Below, one piece after another: positions 1 through 6,132 of a stretch of 11,925 bases of DNA. Source of the DNA: SIG471 sp045638565 (GTDB lineage Bacteria > Bacillota > Clostridia > Oscillospirales > Butyricicoccaceae). The notes beneath the pieces are model-generated. The model did not search any database, was not told the origin of the DNA, and saw only the letters and a list, made by a program, of their open reading frames with translations. Position 1 is the first letter of the stretch; the number at the start of each line of letters is the position of its first letter. The stretch is taken from positions 1-11,925 of the forward strand of contig JAZUBN010000052.1 of assembly GCA_045638565.1 (NCBI GenBank), given 5' to 3'. The position numbers and the translations under genes were made by a program.

Positions 1-1
1 A

Positions 2-751
2 AGCGGTCTTAGGAAGACAAGCAACTATTGCAACTCCTTGGCTCACAGAACGACATGGCTACGATCCGACTTGGGTCTGGATGCATACTTCCTCCATTTC
101 GGCGGCTCTGTCCCTGCCTATGATGCTATCGCAAAGCGTGATGACCTTGTAAATCTCGACGGTATCAAGGGCGGATATGAAGGCTCACTTTTCGTCCGTG
201 ATGCCGAACGTAAAAAGACATTCAAGCTTGAACATACAGTTGTAACATCGGGCGAAAGAATCGAAAAGACTCTTGCAAAGTTTAAAAATACTGCCAAGAA
301 GGACCCTGACCAGACAGCATTCAACTTCAATGAAGAACATTCTGCGCTCAACGGTACAGCGGCAAACAAGGTGACTATCGATTATTTCACAATCAACAAG
401 CCTTATTTCGTTTATAATGAAGAAAAGGGCACATATGATCGCTTCCAGCACAAGCAGAAGCACTATGACGGCGAATATGACCAGCAGATTTCCACAAAGA
501 ATGTCATCATTCTCGATATGCCGTTTGAGCCTGTGCCGGGTGACCCACTCAAAATCGTCGAAGTACATACAACAGGCTCGGGCAAGGGCAGATATTTCTG
601 CGACGGCAAAATGGTTGAAATCAAGTGGAGCAAGGCGGGCTATAACAAGCCTCTCGTGCTGACAGATAAGGACGGCAACGAACTCAAGGTCGCTCCGGGC
701 AATACATTCCTCGCAACAATCAAAACAGGCGCCGACGTAACGGTTGAATAG
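2..751 (+). CDS. DUF3048 (YerB-like) protein, 5' partial
   Basis: The frame is open from the left edge, so the N-terminus lies outside the window; a TTG at 38 is just an internal Leu. About 249 residues are visible, against roughly 330 or more for YerB-type proteins. The first ~100 fit the end of the DUF3048 N-terminal domain (LDAYFLHFGGS, then LDGI, then FVRDAERK and a T-S-G-E segment). Residues ~125-245 fit the C-terminal domain (Y-DRFQ, ISTKNVII, TGSGKGRYFCDGK, then DKDGNELKVAPGNTFL). Family members are usually exported lipoproteins of unknown function in Firmicutes; the export signal, if present, is off-window. The first ~20 visible residues match the family less clearly than the rest. 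The stop is TAG, followed by a repeat and then a terminator. Family assignment is from recognised motifs, not a search. Confidence 0.8.
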   Translation, partial: SGLRKTSNYCNSLAHRTTWLRSDLGLDAYFLHFGGSVPAYDAIAKRDDLVNLDGIKGGYEGSLFVRDAERKKTFKLEHTVVTSGERIEKTLAKFKNTAKKDPDQTAFNFNEEHSALNGTAANKVTIDYFTINKPYFVYNEEKGTYDRFQHKQKHYDGEYDQQISTKNVIILDMPFEPVPGDPLKIVEVHTTGSGKGRYFCDGKMVEIKWSKAGYNKPLVLTDKDGNELKVAPGNTFLATIKTGADVTVE

Positions 752-756
752 TCCTC

Positions 757-812
757 TATCAGCCTTCCCCTTGAGGGGAAGGGGGACCATCGAAGATGGT
801 GGATGAGGTGTA
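757..812. repeat. GC-rich intergenic double-hairpin repeat
   Basis: Two adjacent inverted repeats: CCTTCCCCT/AGGGGAAGG (763-771 with 774-782) and ACCATC-GAA-GATGGT (786-800), followed by GGATGAGGTG. The arrangement resembles a dispersed intergenic repeat I recall from Ruminococcaceae and related clostridia. Only one copy is in the window, so repetition cannot be shown here. It has no T-run and sits ahead of the real terminator. Confidence 0.5.
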
Positions 813-849
813 GACTGAAGGTCGTTTATTAAATCAATACATAACAAAA

Positions 850-882
850 AAGCGGTATCATTTCGATACCGCTTAATTTTTT
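850..882. terminator. Bidirectional intrinsic terminator
   Basis: A perfect 10-bp stem AAGCGGTATC (850-859) / GATACCGCTT (865-874) with a 5-nt loop. There is a T-rich tail on + (877-882) and a run of A on the other side (845-851) that gives T on -. It serves both the DUF3048 gene and the convergent small membrane-protein operon. Confidence 0.9.
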
Positions 883-888
883 ATCCGA

Positions 889-1131
889 TTACATATACTG
901 ACCGAAGAAATAGATGAGAATGCCGCCGATGATGACACCTGCAAGACCGGAGCCCCATGCCACCTTCTTGAAAAGCTTTGCCTGAGCATCGCCTTCGTAT
1001 TCGCCAACAAGCTTGTGCTCGTTTGCTTCTCTTTCCTCAGCGAACTTTTCAGCCAAGTTCACCTGTGGAGCGTCCTTCTTTTCCTGGAACATTTCTTCAA
1101 AAATATTTCTGTTTCCGTTATTTTCGCTCAT
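889..1131 (-). CDS. Small C-tail-anchored membrane protein, unknown
   Basis: An 80-residue protein not recognised as a named family. The first ~55 residues are hydrophilic and strongly charged (EEREANEHKLVGEYEGD). Residues ~58-76 form one membrane helix (WGSGLAGVIIGGILIYFFG), so the charged part is probably cytoplasmic with a C-terminal anchor. The ATG has an AGGAGGA ribosome site (about 1136-1142 on -) that overlaps the stop of the preceding gene, so the two are probably translationally coupled. It is the second gene of the operon and ends 15 nt before a terminator stem. The antisense frame over this region lacks comparable start signals. Confidence 0.75.
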   Translation of the reverse strand: MSENNGNRNIFEEMFQEKKDAPQVNLAEKFAEEREANEHKLVGEYEGDAQAKLFKKVAWGSGLAGVIIGGILIYFFGQYM

Positions 1132-1140
1132 TTTGTCCTC

Positions 1141-1455
1141 CTAAAAGTTAATTTCCTTGTCCTCTGCGCTGTACTTTGCGCCATACTGCTCAAACATCTT
1201 TGTCAGCTTTTTGCGTCTTCTTCTCAGCCTGCGGCTTTTTGCTGTCACAATGAGGATGAAAGACAAAATGCAGATTGCAACCAGAGCATAAAAAACAGCA
1301 AATGTTATATCCTGCGATTGATTTGTGGCGTGTATGAGATTTTTTACGCCCACGACAAAATCAAATGGCATGTAAGCAGGGGCGTAATAGAGCACGCCGA
1401 CACCTGCCGTGAAAATCATAAGCAGCAGAAGGAATAGTATTTTTACAATTATCAT
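1141..1455 (-). CDS. Small two-helix membrane protein, unknown
   Basis: A 104-residue protein with a membrane helix at ~4-24, a ~30-residue polar loop, a second helix at ~50-71, then a very basic stretch (SRRLRRRRKKL) and a polar tail. The positive-inside rule puts both ends in the cytoplasm. The two-helix-plus-basic-tail layout recalls LapA-domain proteins, but I see no sequence support beyond topology. The ATG at 1455 has a GAGGGGG ribosome site and a near-consensus promoter just upstream. It is first in a two-gene unit; its TAG stop abuts the ribosome site of the next gene. Confidence 0.75.
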   Translation of the reverse strand: MIIVKILFLLLLMIFTAGVGVLYYAPAYMPFDFVVGVKNLIHATNQSQDITFAVFYALVAICILSFILIVTAKSRRLRRRRKKLTKMFEQYGAKYSAEDKEINF

Positions 1456-1484
1456 TTGTTTCCCCCTCTTTCTGTATACAAAAT

Positions 1485-1513
1485 ATTATATCAAAAACAG
1501 GAGAAAATGTAAA
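1485..1513 (-). promoter_or_regulatory. Sigma-A type promoter for the small membrane operon
   Basis: Read on -: TTTACA (-35, 1508-1513), a 17-nt spacer, and TATAAT (-10, 1485-1490). Transcription should start near 1478 and give a leader of about 22 nt ahead of the ATG at 1455. Confidence 0.8.
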
Positions 1514-1537
1514 TAGAATAATTGTAAATACTATCCA

Positions 1538-2224
1538 TCATAAATCATATCTGAGGGTGCTGCCGAATAATTTATAGGGCACAAGGAAGGAGGGCAGGCC
1601 AGAGCGCTTTGTAGCGATGGAATATTCGGGGAAAAATATCACGAAGCCGTCGTCCGCCAGATAATAATTGGACAAATTCAGCTTATAGGGCAGAATTTCA
1701 CGCCAGTCGGAAAAATATCTGTCAGGGTCTCGGCTTACCTCATCCTCGATGGCAGAGCATATCTCGCGATAAAAAATACTGCGGAAACCTGCACCCATAT
1801 GGAAAAAAGAGCCAATGGGCACTATCTTACCGATGGCAAGATTCCATGTATCACTGTGACGATGGGTTTTCAGGATAGTACCGCCCATTTTCTCGTATGT
1901 ATCGAAGAAAACCGAAAGAAAACCACAGTTTTCATACATCACACTCATTTCGCAATTGATTTCGAGAGGCTCAAACTCCTTATCAAGGGAGGAATAAAGC
2001 CTGCACGCCATTGTGTAGTAATTATTCACGATGTACCTGCAGGCATTCTGAGCAAAACGCAGATATGTATTGTTGATGAAAAGTTTGGGCAGAAGCCTTT
2101 GGTTTACCTCTATACTTGGGTAAGTCACCGAATATTTCAGAACAATCTCGCCCTGAAAACGGCTCTCACCTGTGATTGTCGTCATATTTGTAGTACTTTT
2201 AGTAAGCTGATCGCTGTATAACAT
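1538..2224 (-). CDS. DUF3298-like (RsiV C-terminal type) protein
   Basis: A 228-residue protein without a signal peptide or membrane helix. The C-terminal part (~140-225) has the pattern of DUF3298: a DGFVIFFPEYSIA segment followed by SGLPSFLVPYKLF, comparable to the F-x-PYEIAPYAAG-x-x-x-F-IPY motif of RsiV-like proteins. Family members with this domain are usually membrane-anchored or exported, so a protein without an anchor is unusual. Residues ~20-135 are consistent with a preceding DUF4163-like beta-rich region but I cannot confirm it. The ATG at 2224 is supported by AGGCGGTGA, one mismatch from an ideal ribosome site; Met14 is an alternative. It lies downstream of lexA with about 110 bp and a terminator-like stem between them. 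I see no clear terminator at its 3' end. Confidence 0.7.
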   Translation of the reverse strand: MLYSDQLTKSTTNMTTITGESRFQGEIVLKYSVTYPSIEVNQRLLPKLFINNTYLRFAQNACRYIVNNYYTMACRLYSSLDKEFEPLEINCEMSVMYENCGFLSVFFDTYEKMGGTILKTHRHSDTWNLAIGKIVPIGSFFHMGAGFRSIFYREICSAIEDEVSRDPDRYFSDWREILPYKLNLSNYYLADDGFVIFFPEYSIATKRSGLPSFLVPYKLFGSTLRYDL

Positions 2225-2230
2225 AAAAAA

Positions 2231-2262
2231 TCACCGCCTGACAAATATTATGCAGACGGTGA
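2231..2262 (-). promoter_or_regulatory. Hairpin enclosing the DUF3298 ribosome site
   Basis: On - the arms TCACCGTCTG (2253-2262) and CAGGCGGTGA (2231-2240) pair over 10 bp with one G-U, followed by TTTTTT and then the ATG. The distal arm contains the ribosome site AGGCGGTGA. In RNA read through from lexA this could act as a weak terminator or hide the start. Confidence 0.6.
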
Positions 2263-2274
2263 AAAAATATTCAA
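2247..2274 (-). promoter_or_regulatory. Candidate promoter inside the hairpin, DUF3298 gene
   Basis: On -: TTGAAT (2269-2274), 16-nt spacer, CATAAT (2247-2252). The start would fall near 2240, so this transcript would begin after the upstream hairpin arm and leave the ribosome site free. Matches are 4/6 and 5/6, moderate only. Confidence 0.45.
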
Positions 2275-2308
2275 TTTTTTTGAAAAAAGATGAAACTTTT
2301 TTGATTAA

Positions 2309-2335
2309 AAACTGTCTAATATAGGTAGGCAGTTT
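2309..2335 (-). terminator. Terminator-like stem at the end of lexA
   Basis: AAACTGTCTA (2309-2318) and TAGGCAGTTT (2326-2335) form a stem with one imperfect pair that overlaps the lexA stop. Read on - it is followed by a short TTTTT run. It is weaker than the other terminators in the window. Confidence 0.55.
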
Positions 2336-2918
2336 AATACTCTCTGTGGAGTGCGATAACTACACCGAGAATTGAAGCTTCATCGCCCGGAATCGGGGAA
2401 TATGCTTCATTTTCAGGCATAAGCCATACGTGTCCGTCATGGAGTTTAAGGCGCTTGACGGTCGCTTCGTCGCCAAGAAGGGCAACGACAATCTGTCCGT
2501 TATTTGCTGTCGGAGTCTTCTTGACCACAACAACGTCGCCTTCGAGAATGCCGGCATTGATCATGGAATCGCCCCTGACGTTGAGGGCAAAAAGTTCGCC
2601 CGAAATATTGCCGTCATAGCTGATGAAGCCGAGAGCATCTTCGTAGGCAAGAATAGGCGCACCTGCAGTGACAGTACCGAGAATAGGCACCTGCTTTGCC
2701 GTGCTCTGCTTTACAAGAGTAAGGCTTCTGGTCTTGCCGCCGTTGTCATCGAGATAGCCGTTTTCCTTGAGAATCTTAAGATGAGAATGGACAGTCGAAG
2801 GGGACTTGAGCCCCACGGCATCACAAATCTCTCTTATAGATGGAGGAAAGCCGTTTTCCGAGGAATATTTAAGAATAAAATCAAGTATCTGAGTACGTTT
2901 TGTACCGAGTTTTTTCAA
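2334..2918 (-). CDS. lexA: LexA, SOS repressor and self-cleaving protease
   Basis: Represses SOS genes by binding SOS boxes, and self-cleaves when RecA filaments form on damaged DNA. The N-terminal winged-helix domain (~1-65) contains PPSIREICDAVGLKSPSTVH and the KENGYL segment. The C-terminal S24 peptidase domain carries the cleavage pair Ala85-Gly86 (TVTAGAP), nucleophile Ser118 (RGDSM) and general base Lys155 (ATVKR), all intact. Start choice: a GTG at 2927 overlaps the ribosome site itself, whereas TTG at 2918 follows GGAGG (2927-2931) by 8 nt, giving 194 residues; Bacillus LexA is 205. The promoter and a variant SOS box over its -35 point to autoregulation. It is transcribed alone or with readthrough to the DUF3298 gene. 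Confidence 0.95.
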   Translation of the reverse strand: MKKLGTKRTQILDFILKYSSENGFPPSIREICDAVGLKSPSTVHSHLKILKENGYLDDNGGKTRSLTLVKQSTAKQVPILGTVTAGAPILAYEDALGFISYDGNISGELFALNVRGDSMINAGILEGDVVVVKKTPTANNGQIVVALLGDEATVKRLKLHDGHVWLMPENEAYSPIPGDEASILGVVIALHREY

Positions 2919-2977
2919 AATACCCACCTCCGGTCGTTTTTATGTACCAAAAAGATATAATTTTTTCTTATAAAAAT

Positions 2978-3006
2978 ATTATATCATAAAAAGTTGCAAA
3001 AATCAA
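2978..3006 (-). promoter_or_regulatory. lexA promoter
   Basis: On -: TTGATT (-35, 3001-3006), 17-nt spacer, TATAAT (-10, 2978-2983). The -35 overlaps the palindromic candidate LexA site at 3004-3017. Confidence 0.7.
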
Positions 3007-3017
3007 ACATTTGTTTG
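3004..3017. promoter_or_regulatory. Variant SOS box (LexA operator) at lexA
   Basis: CAAACATTTGTTTG has 6-bp inverted arms (CAAACA/TGTTTG). It differs at two positions from the box CGAACATCTGTTTG found in this window before the radical SAM gene. It overlaps the lexA -35, the usual place for an autorepression site. The second base is A instead of the consensus G. Confidence 0.6.
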
Positions 3018-3038
3018 TAAAAATTTTAAAAATAATTG

Positions 3039-3067
3039 TGTACATTTGTGATTTTTTGTGTTATAAT
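3039..3067 (+). promoter_or_regulatory. Promoter for the lipoprotein gene
   Basis: TGTACA (-35, 3039-3044), 17-nt spacer, TATAAT (-10, 3062-3067) with an extended -10 TG (3059-3060). It is divergent from lexA. The start should be near 3074, giving a leader of about 200 nt. Confidence 0.65.
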
Positions 3068-3084
3068 ATCCGTACACGGATATT
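3065..3084. promoter_or_regulatory. 20-bp palindrome across the transcription start
   Basis: AATATCCGTACACGGATATT has 9-bp arms around a 2-bp centre. It overlaps the last bases of the -10 and the predicted start, so it is placed as a repressor operator would be. The cognate regulator is not identifiable. A terminator is less likely because no T-run follows. Confidence 0.5.
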
Positions 3085-3097
3085 TTATTAAATAACC

Positions 3098-3191
3098 GTC
3101 ATTTTGCTCCTGCCATATGGCAGAACCGCAAAATATGACTATTATATCAACAGCCTTCGGCTTTATGATATAATGCGTGTCATTTTGTGCC
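3098..3191. repeat. 94-bp hairpin-rich intergenic element
   Basis: Bounded by direct repeats GTCATTTTG (3098-3106 and 3179-3187). Inside are a perfect palindrome CTGCCATATGGCAG (3110-3123) flanked by near-complementary GTCATTTTGC / GCAAAATATGAC, and a second hairpin ATTATATCA (3141-3149) / TGATATAAT (3166-3174) with an inner AGCC-TTC-GGCT. It is non-coding and lies in the leader of the lipoprotein gene. It resembles dispersed intergenic elements of gut clostridia from memory; only this copy is present here. Confidence 0.5.
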
Positions 3192-3270
3192 ACAAAAAAC
3201 CAGTATAAAACTTAAGACGCCGTACATACGCGGCATTGAAAATACAGTTAGTTCAAGGAGTTTTTTAATT

Positions 3271-3618
3271 ATGAAGAAGTATATTTCCATGTTGTTGGTT
3301 CTCGTGACAGTTTTTGCTCTTACTGCTTGCAGCAATAATGAGCCTCAGCTGCCTGAACCGGGCGAAATCCTCACATTCCAGGGCAAGGTTCTTTCGACAG
3401 ACCCTGATACAGAGTCCATCTTTGTTGAAGCTGAAGGTCAGGATTTCACAAAGGCTGTTATTTCTCTTCATTCCGATACAGAGCTTCTCGATGCAGAAGG
3501 CAATGAAATCGAAATCGCAGATATCGAAAGAGGCACAACAGTTGAAATCACAAACTTCGGCCTCATGACAGATGACTATCCTGTTCAGATGTCTGCAAAG
3601 AAGATTGTTCTTAAGTAA
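3271..3618 (+). CDS. Small lipoprotein, DUF3221 (YobA)-like
   Basis: A 115-residue exported lipoprotein. The signal peptide ends in the lipobox LTAC, with lipidated Cys20 followed by SNNEPQ. The mature part reads as a small beta-barrel: FQGKVLSTDPDTESIFVEAE, SLHSDTELLDAEGNEIEIAD, IERGTTVEITNFG, then PVQMSAKKIVLK. This order (extracytoplasmic strand pattern, D-A-E-G, ERGTTVEI, P-x-Q-x-x-A-KKI) fits DUF3221. Function in the family is unknown. The ATG at 3271 is chosen over upstream in-frame codons because AAGGAG (3255-3260) is 10 nt ahead and the signal peptide begins there. It is monocistronic, with a long leader and its own terminator. Confidence 0.85.
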   Translation: MKKYISMLLVLVTVFALTACSNNEPQLPEPGEILTFQGKVLSTDPDTESIFVEAEGQDFTKAVISLHSDTELLDAEGNEIEIADIERGTTVEITNFGLMTDDYPVQMSAKKIVLK

Positions 3619-3636
3619 TTTATATGGTTAAAATAA

Positions 3637-3668
3637 AGAGAGCTTTGCACAGCAAGGCTCTCTTTTTG
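3637..3668. terminator. Intrinsic terminator between convergent genes
   Basis: A 12-bp stem AGAGAGCTTTGC (3637-3648) / GCAAGGCTCTCT (3652-3663) with one G-U pair and a TTTTT tail on +. It also lies directly after the end of the - strand operon, where the downstream bases are A-rich on +, so it may work in both directions. Confidence 0.85.
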
Positions 3669-3669
3669 T

Positions 3670-3954
3670 TTAGTTCTTTTCTTTGTTCAGCTTGCGTGAT
3701 GAATCGACAACAGGCACAAGACAGGTTATCATACAGAATACAGGAGCGAGGGCATCCGGTCTGTAAATGTAAAGATATGCGAAAGATGCAATATAAATAA
3801 GGGAAAGAGCGAGAACGGAAAGTGTTCTGCGGTTGATTTTATGATTGAAAAGACGTCTGATGCCGCCGAGAGCCATAAGGCAGGCGATGCCGAAAGGCAC
3901 CCAGAGGAAAAGGGAAACTGTAATATCAAAAACGCCTAAAAATAACTTTGTCAT
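3670..3954 (-). CDS. 94-aa three-helix membrane protein, unknown
   Basis: Not recognised as a named family. Hydrophobic segments lie at about 3-30, 43-63 and 68-83, separated by a basic loop (RRLFNHKINRR); the tail is polar (SSRKLNKEKN). The ATG at 3954 has AAAGGAG six nt upstream. It starts 21 nt after the DUF4130 gene ends and no promoter or terminator is visible in that gap, so it should be the last gene of the operon led by the radical SAM protein and share its SOS control. A membrane role linked to the DNA-damage response is possible but is inference only. Confidence 0.75.
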   Translation of the reverse strand: MTKLFLGVFDITVSLFLWVPFGIACLMALGGIRRLFNHKINRRTLSVLALSLIYIASFAYLYIYRPDALAPVFCMITCLVPVVDSSRKLNKEKN

Positions 3955-3975
3955 AATAAACTCCTTTCAGGTTGA

Positions 3976-4803
3976 CTAATGGGATGTATTTGCTGCATGA
4001 GATGTGAGCGCTGTATGCTTTTCGGTGCTGATGCTGCGCATCGTTTCGTCGCGAAGCAGGTCTTTCATTTCGGTCATTGTCGCCCAGTAGCGCTTAGGCA
4101 TATGCCCCATACGGCATCTGAGATTCTGTCTGCGCTCGATTGAGGCGGTATCGTAAAAGCCGCACCAGAGATTCTGTACCATAAGCTCATTTGGCGGAAT
4201 AGGAGGAAGCTCGTAATCGGTGTAGGGCACCATATGGCTTCCGCGTCTGTCGTGGACGAGAATGCTCTTGTTTGTGCGGTCGATTATCATATAATTTTCA
4301 TTTGGAAAACGGGTTTCAAAATGCTTGAGAATAACAGGAAGGACAACGTTTTTCGGCTGAATCTCCGAAACAAGAACACCGTTGTACTCGGAAAAACGTA
4401 CAAAGCCGCAAAACAGATGACTTTCGTTTTTCAGAGCGAGAATACCCTTGTTTATGTTGTGCACAGCCCGTGAGGAAACATCGTAAATGGCGTTTTTGCC
4501 CTCCTTATTCAGCTTGATAGCCAGCATAAGCAGCTCCATTTCCTTGTTTTTGATGCAGGTGAGGTAACCGTAATAGAAAACGGTGAAGACTTCACTTGAA
4601 AAGCCTTTCAGCCATTTTCCCACCCTTTTTGCCTTGTCTTCGGTGTTTTCAACTTCGTGCACGGCAAAAAGGGTGTTTTCTTCGTTGGCGTATGTAAATA
4701 TATGTTCAGGCACTTCTCTGCGGGAGAATGCATCGAAAATCACCGATAAAAGCCCGTCAAAACTGCCGTCATAGACATAAACTATATTTGACCTGTAAGA
4801 CAT
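3976..4803 (-). CDS. DUF4130 / TIGR03915 family, DNA-metabolism candidate
   Basis: A 275-residue soluble protein. It opens with IVYVYDGSFDGLLSVIFDAF, the hallmark start of the TIGR03915/DUF4130 family, and has the conserved late motif ERRQNLRCRMGHMPKRYW (~225-245). In many bacteria this family is paired with the TIGR03916 radical SAM protein, and in some it is fused to a uracil-DNA-glycosylase-like (UdgX-type) domain; no such fusion is present here. Biochemical function is not established. The ATG at 4803 lies inside the end of the radical SAM gene (22-bp overlap), with AAAGGAGG about 10 nt ahead, so the two are translationally coupled. The last ~20 residues are Ser/Thr/His-rich and look poorly conserved. 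Confidence 0.85.
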   Translation of the reverse strand: MSYRSNIVYVYDGSFDGLLSVIFDAFSRREVPEHIFTYANEENTLFAVHEVENTEDKAKRVGKWLKGFSSEVFTVFYYGYLTCIKNKEMELLMLAIKLNKEGKNAIYDVSSRAVHNINKGILALKNESHLFCGFVRFSEYNGVLVSEIQPKNVVLPVILKHFETRFPNENYMIIDRTNKSILVHDRRGSHMVPYTDYELPPIPPNELMVQNLWCGFYDTASIERRQNLRCRMGHMPKRYWATMTEMKDLLRDETMRSISTEKHTALTSHAANTSH

Positions 4804-6092
4804 TTGACCACATCCTCCTTTGAAATCAGTTTGTTTTCGTCAAACAGCGAAAGCTGTTCGTAATTGTGCATGGAATATGCTTCATATGTTGCGCCCGACA
4901 TAAGAGCCGACATGACGGGAGCATATTCTATTTTTATGCCCGGCATTGTTTTGCCCGAGCAGGTTATGAAATATTTTGCTCGTTTGAGCACTACACCCAG
5001 CCTTTTCAACCCGTCAAAATCAAGCTTTCCGACCTTTCGTGCCTTGAGAATCTTGTAGGCACATTTGACACCGATACCCGGTACACGCAGCAGTTGCTCG
5101 CGGTCAGCCTTGTTGACATCCACAGGGAAAAACTCCATATGGTTTATTGCCCAGTTGCATTTCGGATCGATATAGGGGTTGAAATCAGGGTTGTTCTCAT
5201 CTAAAATTTCCGAAACCTCAAAACCGTAAAAACGTAACAGCCAGTCGGCCTGATAGAGCCTGTGCTCACGCAGAAGCGGCGGCTTGGTATCGAGAGCGGG
5301 AAGGTTTCTGCCTTCCACAATAGGTATGTAAGCCGAGAAAAAGACGCGCTTGAGAGAATATTTCTTATATAGTGCCGACGTGAGAGTGAGAATCTTATAA
5401 TCGGAATCATTTGTAGCGCCAATTATCATCTGAGTGCTCTGCCCCGCGGGGACAAACTTCGGAGCGTATCTGTATTTCACAAGGTCGCTGCCATTCTGGC
5501 TGATGCCCTGCTTTATAAAGCTCATCGGCTTTAAGATGTCCTCCTTTTTCTTGTCGGGAGCCAGTAATTTCAGTCCGTCATTGGAGGGCAATTCAATGTT
5601 GACACTCATTCGGTCGGCAAGTATGCCGAGAGCGGAAAGGAGTTTTTCGTCAGTGCCGGGAATGGCTTTTACATGGATGTAGCCATAGAATTTGTACTCA
5701 TTTCTCAGCAAAAGCAGGACTTTCAGCATCATTTCGCTGGTTGCATCGGGCGAACCAACAACTGCCGAGCTTAAAAACAAGCCCTCGATATAATTCCTGC
5801 GATAGAAATCTATTGTGAGCTGAGCCAGCTCGCGTGGAGTGAAGGTAACCCGTTTCACATCGTTCGATTTGCGGTTTACGCAGTACTGACAATCGTAGGA
5901 GCAGGCATTGCTCATCAGCACCTTGAGAAGACTTATGCATCTTCCGTCGGCTGTGAAAGAATGACAGATACCGCCGGCAACAGCCGAGCCTATGCCGTCC
6001 TTGCGTCCCGCTCTTGAGCTGCCTGACGAAGTGCACGCCACATCATATTTGGCTGCATCGGCAAGGATGCAAAGCTTTTCATACATATCCAC
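4782..6092 (-). CDS. TIGR03916 radical SAM protein, DNA repair candidate
   Basis: A 436-residue radical SAM enzyme. It begins with KLCILADAAKYDVACTSSGS, typical of TIGR03916. The 4Fe-4S motif CSYDCQYC supplies Cys64, Cys68 and Cys71. A helix-hairpin-helix region at ~324-353 (NKADREQLLRVPGIGVKCAY) implies non-specific DNA binding. Residues 413-417 are QLSLF, matching the sliding-clamp-binding consensus. Family proteins are annotated as putative DNA modification or repair enzymes; the substrate is unknown. Start choice: GTG at 6092 follows GGCGGTGA with good spacing and gives MDMYEKL; ATG at 6086 is an alternative, and the frame extends further upstream only through promoter DNA. It leads an operon with the DUF4130 partner and a small membrane protein, behind a promoter with three SOS-box-like sites. 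Confidence 0.9.
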   Translation of the reverse strand: MDMYEKLCILADAAKYDVACTSSGSSRAGRKDGIGSAVAGGICHSFTADGRCISLLKVLMSNACSYDCQYCVNRKSNDVKRVTFTPRELAQLTIDFYRRNYIEGLFLSSAVVGSPDATSEMMLKVLLLLRNEYKFYGYIHVKAIPGTDEKLLSALGILADRMSVNIELPSNDGLKLLAPDKKKEDILKPMSFIKQGISQNGSDLVKYRYAPKFVPAGQSTQMIIGATNDSDYKILTLTSALYKKYSLKRVFFSAYIPIVEGRNLPALDTKPPLLREHRLYQADWLLRFYGFEVSEILDENNPDFNPYIDPKCNWAINHMEFFPVDVNKADREQLLRVPGIGVKCAYKILKARKVGKLDFDGLKRLGVVLKRAKYFITCSGKTMPGIKIEYAPVMSALMSGATYEAYSMHNYEQLSLFDENKLISKEDVVKCLTGQI

Positions 6093-6112
6093 AAAATCAC
6101 CGCCGAGAAAAT

Positions 6113-6126
6113 CGAATAAATGTTCT
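6113..6126. promoter_or_regulatory. SOS-box-like site 1 (near transcription start)
   Basis: CGAATAAATGTTCT, two mismatches from CGAAC-N4-GTTCG (positions 5 and 14). It lies at and just after the predicted start of the radical SAM transcript. Weakest of the three by itself. Confidence 0.5.
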
Positions 6127-6132
6127 GGTATT

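Noticed and set aside
185..847. Long open frame of 220 codons on -
   Set aside because: It is antisense to the DUF3048 gene, which has recognisable domains, and it spans that gene's stop, the repeat and part of the terminator region.
1015..1437. Open frame of 140 codons on + with hydrophobic stretches
   Set aside because: Antisense to two small genes that have good ribosome sites, a promoter and coupled spacing; this frame has none.
2919..2927. GTG start for LexA three codons upstream
   Set aside because: The GTG overlaps its own ribosome site; TTG at 2918 has proper spacing.
2430..2960. Open frame of 176 codons on +
   Set aside because: Antisense shadow of lexA.
3187..3270. Upstream extension of the lipoprotein reading frame
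   Set aside because: It would place 28 residues before a clear signal peptide, and the ribosome site is directly before the ATG at 3271.
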